Shown here: in pieces, positions 43,332 to 47,698 of the stretch | Layout: every line of letters starts with the position of its first letter | How positions within the stretch are numbered: position 1 is the first letter of the stretch | Assembly: GCA_013215605.1 (NCBI GenBank) | Contig: JABSQW010000189.1 | Span: 1 to 47,698, forward strand | From: Myxococcales bacterium | GTDB lineage: Bacteria > Myxococcota_A > UBA9160 > SMWR01 | Direction of reading: 5' to 3' | Length of the DNA: 47,698 bases | Position numbers and translations under genes: made by a program | Notes under the pieces: model-generated | Databases searched by the model: none | What the model was told of the DNA's origin: nothing | What the model saw: the letters and a program-made list of their open reading frames with translations, nothing else

Positions 43332-44737
43332 GCGCGCCTCCCCCTGTTCCTCGGCCGTCGCATCGCAGCTTCGGGTTCGAGCGACCGTGCGACTTCGTCC
43401 TCGCTGGGCCACCAGTCGGGGCGCTCGATCTCCGTCACGCGCTCGCGAATGAATTCCTCTGGCGCTTCGATGCCGTAGAGGCGGCGGGCGTTCTCGCCGA
43501 GGAACGCCGCCTGCCGGGCCTCCGGTAGCTCGCTCGCCTTCATCGTTTCGATCGCGCGCCACGCGTCGTCGCCGTCGTGGTGATACACGTCCGACGACCA
43601 CGCCAGGATGTCTGCGTAGAAGTCCGGCAGCTTGGACGGCGGGGCCTCGTCGCCCTCGAAGCCGGTGACACAGTGCTCGAAGAACATCTCGCTCGGGAGC
43701 TTCGATAGCTGGGGCAACCGCCGCTCGTTGCGATACAGGGTGTAGCTCTTGTCGCACTCGTCGAGCAGGAAGCTCAGCCAGGTCGACGACGCCTCGAACA
43801 CCGCGGCGCGAATACCGGGGAAGCGGTCGAAGAAGCCCGACATCAACACCATCGTCACCCACAATGCCGCTTCGGCCTGGAAGTTCTGGACGTTGGTGAG
43901 GAAGAAGTGTGAGAGACCGGACGTGGTGCAGGTCCGATGGATGAGCTCGGCCCCCGAGTGCTGCTCGGTGTAGCCGGGCGGCGCGAGCGCACCCATCGCC
44001 GGGAAGGGATGCATCCCGTAGACCACCCCCGTCTCCTCCATCGCCTTCCACAGCGGTTCGTACTTGGGCTGGATCGGGTAGTTGCCCAGCGCGTCGTTCG
44101 GTCGGACGAGCGCGACCCGACAGCCCTTCTCCGCGACGCGGTAGAGCTCCTGCATCGCGAAACTCGGATCCTGCATCGGCAGGAGCGCGGCGAAGAAGAT
44201 GCGCTCAGGAGCTTCCTGACAGTAGTCGTATGCCCACTCGTTGTACGCCTTGCACATCGCTTTCGCGCCCATGGCGTTGCGCAACCAGGGGTAGGTGTCG
44301 ATGTCGCTCGGAATGATCATCACCTGGTCGATCCCCTGGACGTCCATGTCGAGCAGGCGCGCCTTCGGATCGTACGCGCCCTTGTGGTCGAGATAGTCGG
44401 CCTGCTCCGCGGTGATGGCCGTCGCAGGGTCGAGGTTTCGGACGTTGATCGCGCGCTGGATGTCGTGCTTGAGGCCCGGCCCCGCGAGCGACAGAACGTT
44501 GACGATGCCCGGTGTTCCGCCGACGCGCTGTGCACCGATCCCCGAGCCCGCCTGACCGTTCACGATGAGCTGACGCGTGTCGGCGTCGTACCAGATCGTA
44601 GTTTTCAGGGCTTCGATCTCGTCGCGGGTCAGCCACTCCTTCGCCCGCTCCCAGATCCACGGTGGCTCGGCGACGTGGGCGTCGCAGTCGAAGGTGGGGA
44701 AGTTCTTCGTCATCGGAGCGAACTTCTGGACGGGCAT
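43328..44737 (-). CDS. Amidohydrolase-2 family protein, first of a coupled pair
   Basis: A 469-residue homologue of its downstream partner. Ligand motifs are TFDCDAHVAEPP (29-40 from ATG 44779; about 14 less from the start used), YGMHPFPAMG, an H-bearing SSTWLSFLLDECD helix and SSDVYHHDGDD. ATG 44737 follows GGAGG seven bases upstream; a longer frame to 44779 lacks a ribosome site. It is divergent from the DapA-like gene, with 68 bases between starts. Together with the overlapping gene downstream it forms an operon likely to degrade a carboxylated intermediate. Confidence 0.88.
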   Translation of the reverse strand: MPVQKFAPMTKNFPTFDCDAHVAEPPWIWERAKEWLTRDEIEALKTTIWYDADTRQLIVNGQAGSGIGAQRVGGTPGIVNVLSLAGPGLKHDIQRAINVRNLDPATAITAEQADYLDHKGAYDPKARLLDMDVQGIDQVMIIPSDIDTYPWLRNAMGAKAMCKAYNEWAYDYCQEAPERIFFAALLPMQDPSFAMQELYRVAEKGCRVALVRPNDALGNYPIQPKYEPLWKAMEETGVVYGMHPFPAMGALAPPGYTEQHSGAELIHRTCTTSGLSHFFLTNVQNFQAEAALWVTMVLMSGFFDRFPGIRAAVFEASSTWLSFLLDECDKSYTLYRNERRLPQLSKLPSEMFFEHCVTGFEGDEAPPSKLPDFYADILAWSSDVYHHDGDDAWRAIETMKASELPEARQAAFLGENARRLYGIEAPEEFIRERVTEIERPDWWPSEDEVARSLEPEAAMRRPRNRGRRA

Positions 44738-44805
44738 GCGAGACCTCCAAGTCGGGTATCGTCCGCCATGATACGGCAACGGGATGACGGGAGAGCGGGA
44801 AGACC

Positions 44806-45720
44806 GTGGAAGAGCGCTTCGCGAGCACCTTCGTCATCAGCCTGACTGCGTACGACGCCGACGGCGGGCTCGACGAGGAGAATCTCCGAGCGCATCTTCG
44901 GCGTCTCGGCGCCTCGGGCATCGGGGTCTACGTTGGCGGATCCGGGAGCGGCGAGGGCTACACCCTCGACCCCGCCGAACGCCGCCGCGTACTCGAGATC
45001 GCGAAAGAAGAGCTCGGGGAGCGCGTACCCGTCCGCGCCATGGGCGTCGAGCCGCGGAGCGCGCTCGAGATGATCGGGTTCGGCCGGGAGGTCGCAGAGG
45101 TCGGCCTCGACGCCATGCAGCTCTACTCGCTCGATCCGGGCCACGGTTACCACCCGCGGCGCGAAGAGCTCGAGGCGTTTCTCATCGAGGTGCTCGAGGC
45201 CGTCACGTGCCCGGTCGTGCTGTCTTCCCACCAGGCAATGGGGTACGGGCTGCCGCCCGATCTCGTGGCGCAGATGCTCGAACGGTTCCCGCACGTCATC
45301 GGGATCAACTTCACGAACCCCGACCTGGGCGCGCTGGTTCGAATGCTCGAAGCGGTCGACGGCCGCGTGGACGTCCACGTGGGCGGGCCCATGCAGACCC
45401 TGACGGCTCTCGCACTCGGCGCGACGGGCTATCTCTCGAGCGAGGGCAATCTCGCGCCGCGACTGTGTCAAAGCGTGATCGCGCACCACCGCGTCGGGGA
45501 GCTTCTCCTGCGCGACGCCGCCTTCGCGAAGCTGCTGTTGCTGCACGTCGCCACGCAACGGCTCGGCGGCGCGTCGGCCGCAAAGGGCGCGCTGCGCGAG
45601 CTCGGCCTACCCGGCGGCTGGCCGCGGCGCCCGCGCCTTCCCGTGTCCGACGAGCACGCGCGGGAGCTCGCCGCCTGCTTCGAGTCGCTCGGGCTGCGCG
45701 AGGTCGAGGACGTGTCGTAG
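44806..45720 (+). CDS. DapA/dihydrodipicolinate-synthase-superfamily protein lacking the Schiff-base lysine
   Basis: A 304-residue TIM-barrel protein that follows the DapA plan: GVYVGGSGSGEGYTL (40-54) at the position of GxTGEF.SL and strand LDAMQLYSLDP at the position of the YY pair. Where DapA-like aldolases have GIKDSS, this has GINFTNPD, so Asn168 replaces the catalytic lysine; the classic YNVP loop is also missing (SSHQAMGYGLP). It cannot work as a class I aldolase by the usual mechanism. It may be a class II-like, decarboxylase-like or non-catalytic relative. GTG 44806 is used; divergent from two amidohydrolase genes, 68 bases apart, which suggests a shared pathway. Confidence 0.75.
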   Translation: MEERFASTFVISLTAYDADGGLDEENLRAHLRRLGASGIGVYVGGSGSGEGYTLDPAERRRVLEIAKEELGERVPVRAMGVEPRSALEMIGFGREVAEVGLDAMQLYSLDPGHGYHPRREELEAFLIEVLEAVTCPVVLSSHQAMGYGLPPDLVAQMLERFPHVIGINFTNPDLGALVRMLEAVDGRVDVHVGGPMQTLTALALGATGYLSSEGNLAPRLCQSVIAHHRVGELLLRDAAFAKLLLLHVATQRLGGASAAKGALRELGLPGGWPRRPRLPVSDEHARELAACFESLGLREVEDVS

Positions 45721-45909
45721 GCCAGGCCGAGCGGGTACCGCATGCAGCCGAACACCGCCCAGGCGGCGCGACCGCGAACGTCCCCCAGAACACTCACCGG
45801 GCCACCCGAGTGCGTCCGAACTTTGTTCGCCTTCGCGCAGTCCGAATCGCTGACCGCAGCTCGCTTATGAGATACTTCGCGCCTGATCTCGGAATCTGGA
45901 GGCAGCGCC

Positions 45910-46890
45910 ATGGTGAAGCTCGGAACCAATCTTCCCGAACACCTCATCGGAACGGATCCGGGCGCACTCGCCGAGTTTCTCTCCGCGCTCGAAGACCTCG
46001 GCTATGCGTACGTCACCGTCGGGGATCACGTCCTCGGTGCCGAGACGAAGAGTCGTCCCGACTGGAAGCCCTTCTTTGGCACGGCACCGCTCTACGATCA
46101 CCAGATGGTGTGGCACGAGCCCCTCGTGCTCTTCGGGTACCTGGCTGCGCTCACGAAGACACTCGAGCTGTGCACGGGCATCCTCATCAGCCCGCAGCGT
46201 CAGACGGTGCTGTTTGCGAAGCAGAGCACCGAGGCCGACGTCCTCACCGGCGGGCGGATTCGCTTCGTCATCGCCGTCGGCTGGAACGACGTCGAGTACG
46301 AGGGTCTCGGAGTCGACTTCAAGAAGCGCGGAAAGATCATGGAGGAGCAGTTCGCGCTGCTCCGAGAGCTGTGGAGCAAGGACGTCGTCACCTACAACGG
46401 ACAGCACCACACCGTGACGGCCGCCGGCATCAATCCGCTCCCCACGCACCGGCGCATTCCGCTCTGGGTCGGCGGACAGAGCCCGGTCGTACTGAAGCGC
46501 GCCGGTCGCCTCGCTGACGGCTGGTTCCCCTACTACCCGTGGTTCAGCGAGCAGGTCCTGCACGAGGATCTCGAAGTGATCCACCAGGCCGCGAAGGAGG
46601 CGGGCCGCGACCTCTCGGAGATCGGCCTGGAAGGTGCCGCGTACTTCGAGGACCCGCGCTTCGAGATGCCGCCGGGGGGGCGCAAGCCGCCCAAGACCCT
46701 CGACGAGTGCGTCGAGTACGCCCACTGGTGGAAGGAGTTCGGCGCCACGCGATTCTGGGTGACGGCGCCCTGGGCAGACCTCGGCCCCGAGGAGACGGGT
46801 GTGAGGACGCAGGGGAAGGAGTGGAGCGGCATCGAGAAGCGCATCCGCGAGCTCGAGCGCTTCAAGCAGGCGGTGGGTTCAGACTACTGA
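45910..46890 (+). CDS. LLM-class F420/FMN-dependent oxidoreductase
   Basis: A 326-residue luciferase-like oxidoreductase. Matches include the DLGYAYVTVGDHVLG strand-helix, LCTGILISPQRQTVLFAKQ, VIAVGWNDVEYEGLGVDFKKRGKIMEE in two pieces (GWNDVEYEGLGVDF) and IPLWVGGQSPVVLKRAGRLADGW in shorter runs; these motifs are typical of the F420-dependent branch (alkanal- or pyrimidine-type relatives). The ATG follows GGAGG. It is 189 bases after the DapA-like gene on the same strand; a loose CTGACC/GATACT promoter-like pair at 45850-45876 precedes it. It converges with the next LLM gene, 19 bases apart. Confidence 0.87.
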   Translation: MVKLGTNLPEHLIGTDPGALAEFLSALEDLGYAYVTVGDHVLGAETKSRPDWKPFFGTAPLYDHQMVWHEPLVLFGYLAALTKTLELCTGILISPQRQTVLFAKQSTEADVLTGGRIRFVIAVGWNDVEYEGLGVDFKKRGKIMEEQFALLRELWSKDVVTYNGQHHTVTAAGINPLPTHRRIPLWVGGQSPVVLKRAGRLADGWFPYYPWFSEQVLHEDLEVIHQAAKEAGRDLSEIGLEGAAYFEDPRFEMPPGGRKPPKTLDECVEYAHWWKEFGATRFWVTAPWADLGPEETGVRTQGKEWSGIEKRIRELERFKQAVGSDY

Positions 46891-46909
46891 TCGACGACCG
46901 CCGAGGTGG

Positions 46910-47698
46910 TCAGCTGACCTCCGGTGCTGCGGCGGACTCTGCTCGAGCGAACTCGGGGATCAACTCCCCTGCGTTGCGGATGCTGCTCATGACGACTTCG
47001 TGCCGTAGGGGACCCATCTGCATCAGGCACATGAGCCGGTCGAGGCCCAGATCTCGAAGGCGCTCGAGCTTGCGGCGGCAGGTGTCGACGTCGCCAATGA
47101 TGACCGCATCGTAGGGTTCGAGTGCTTCGTAGGCCTCGACGGGGTCGATCTTCTCGCCGGCCAGCTGGCGGTTCATCAGAGCGATCACCGGAACGGGATC
47201 GTTGAGATCGAAATTGCCCACGGGCTGCGTCTCACCGGGCTCGAGCTGCCCGCTCATGCCGCCCACCCACGTTACCGACTGCGCTCGGATGCTCTCGATC
47301 CAGTCCGTGCGGCGCACGCTGTAGACCTCCGGCTGCATGTTCATGAACCACAGGGCCGCGGTGCTGGCCTCGCTCGCGATCGCCTCCTCCCGGGTTTGTG
47401 CGCAGTGAAAGAAGGCGAACAGGGCGCGCTGATCGTTCACGAAGGCGCCGGCGGGCTCGCACCGATCGAGACCGCGCTGGTAGGCATCAAAAGCGATCGA
47501 CAGGGTTTCGGGCGGAGCCAGCAGCAGGGTGGCGAGCACCCCGACGCCGCAGCGACCCGCGCGCTCGAAGCCCTCGAGGTGGGCCACGGTCAACCAGAGT
47601 GGCGGATGCGGTTTCTGCAGCGGCTTCGGAACCACGTTGCGTGCGGGAATCGACAGAACCTTTCCCTCGTAGGCAAAGGGCTCCTCGGTCCATAAGCG
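46910..47698 (-). CDS. LLM-class oxidoreductase, C-terminal part (cut by window end)
   Basis: Open from the window edge through 262 codons to a stop at 46910. The first residues seen are LWTEEPFAYEGKV and PKPLQKPHPPLWL, the hallmark stretch in the middle of luciferase-like monooxygenases and F420 enzymes. An apparent start at 47635 is only an internal GTG. The tail holds VIIGDVDTCRRKLERLRDLG, the usual C-terminal domain. Flavin monooxygenase type is somewhat more likely than F420 type because of the long PEVYSVRR insertion, but this is a guess. The N-terminal third lies outside the window. Confidence 0.85.
   Translation of the reverse strand, partial: RLWTEEPFAYEGKVLSIPARNVVPKPLQKPHPPLWLTVAHLEGFERAGRCGVGVLATLLLAPPETLSIAFDAYQRGLDRCEPAGAFVNDQRALFAFFHCAQTREEAIASEASTAALWFMNMQPEVYSVRRTDWIESIRAQSVTWVGGMSGQLEPGETQPVGNFDLNDPVPVIALMNRQLAGEKIDPVEAYEALEPYDAVIIGDVDTCRRKLERLRDLGLDRLMCLMQMGPLRHEVVMSSIRNAGELIPEFARAESAAAPEVS

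Noticed and set aside
1-47698. Search by eye for tRNA, rRNA, CRISPR, transposase, integrase or toxin-antitoxin genes
   Set aside because: No cloverleaf, repeat array, terminal inverted repeats or matching protein motif was seen anywhere in the window.

Overview
The window is 47.7 kb of uniformly high-GC DNA, densely packed with about 40 protein genes on both strands. I see no rRNA, tRNA, CRISPR array, transposase or phage gene. Gene content suggests an uncultivated, environmental, aerobic Gram-negative bacterium: four cytochromes P450, three luciferase-like (LLM) flavin/F420 enzymes, several amidohydrolase-2 proteins, a DUF1214 protein, an acetoacetate-decarboxylase-like protein, DUF3604 and CehA/McbA metallohydrolases, and a lipoprotein signal. 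This mixture is familiar from metagenomic lineages split from the old Deltaproteobacteria (Myxococcota, Binatota and relatives), but with no marker gene here the placement is inference and weak.

Layout. 1-3.1 kb: the last 22 codons of a probable sulfatase, an MFS exporter, an amidohydrolase-like gene behind a 19-bp palindrome, and an enoyl-CoA hydratase-family gene. 3.3-14.3 kb: an envelope block with a secreted CehA/McbA PHP-type metallohydrolase, three large GT-C (GT39-like) membrane proteins, an LTA-synthase/sulfatase-fold membrane enzyme, and the remnant of a fourth GT-C gene broken by an amber codon. 14.3-17.6 kb: a leftward operon of aldo/keto reductase, P450 and HSL-type esterase. 17.7-21.5 kb: a GPH-type symporter, an acetoacetate-decarboxylase-like protein and a sterol-desaturase-family di-iron membrane enzyme, facing a SnoaL-like gene. 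21.5-30.0 kb: a GNAT, two paralogous P450s, an RlmD/TrmA-type rRNA methyltransferase (the one clear housekeeping gene), a small VOC protein, and a leftward operon P450 - lipocalin-like protein - extradiol-dioxygenase-like protein. 30.3-35.0 kb: another GT-C protein, a DUF3604 lipoprotein and a secreted esterase. 35.1-41.9 kb: an SDR, a KstD-like flavoprotein, an unrecognised acidic protein, a DUF1214 protein, an LLM enzyme, a Nu-class-like GST and a small membrane protein. 42.0-47.7 kb: two overlapping amidohydrolases divergent from a DapA-like protein that lacks the Schiff-base lysine, then two LLM genes, the last cut by the window end.

How they may fit together (inference): much of the window looks like accessory catabolism of hydrophobic, possibly steroid- or terpenoid-like or aromatic compounds. 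P450s and the di-iron enzyme would oxygenate; the SDR, flavoprotein and AKR would adjust redox state; the VOC, amidohydrolase and DapA-like proteins would cleave carbon skeletons; esterases and transporters would release and move substrates. No P450 redox partner (ferredoxin or its reductase) is encoded in the window. A second theme is periplasmic or outer-envelope modification: GT-C enzymes plus an alkaline-phosphatase-superfamily transferase. Most genes have good Shine-Dalgarno motifs, which I used to move several starts downstream of the longest open frame. Enzyme names are by motif recognition only; no searches were run.
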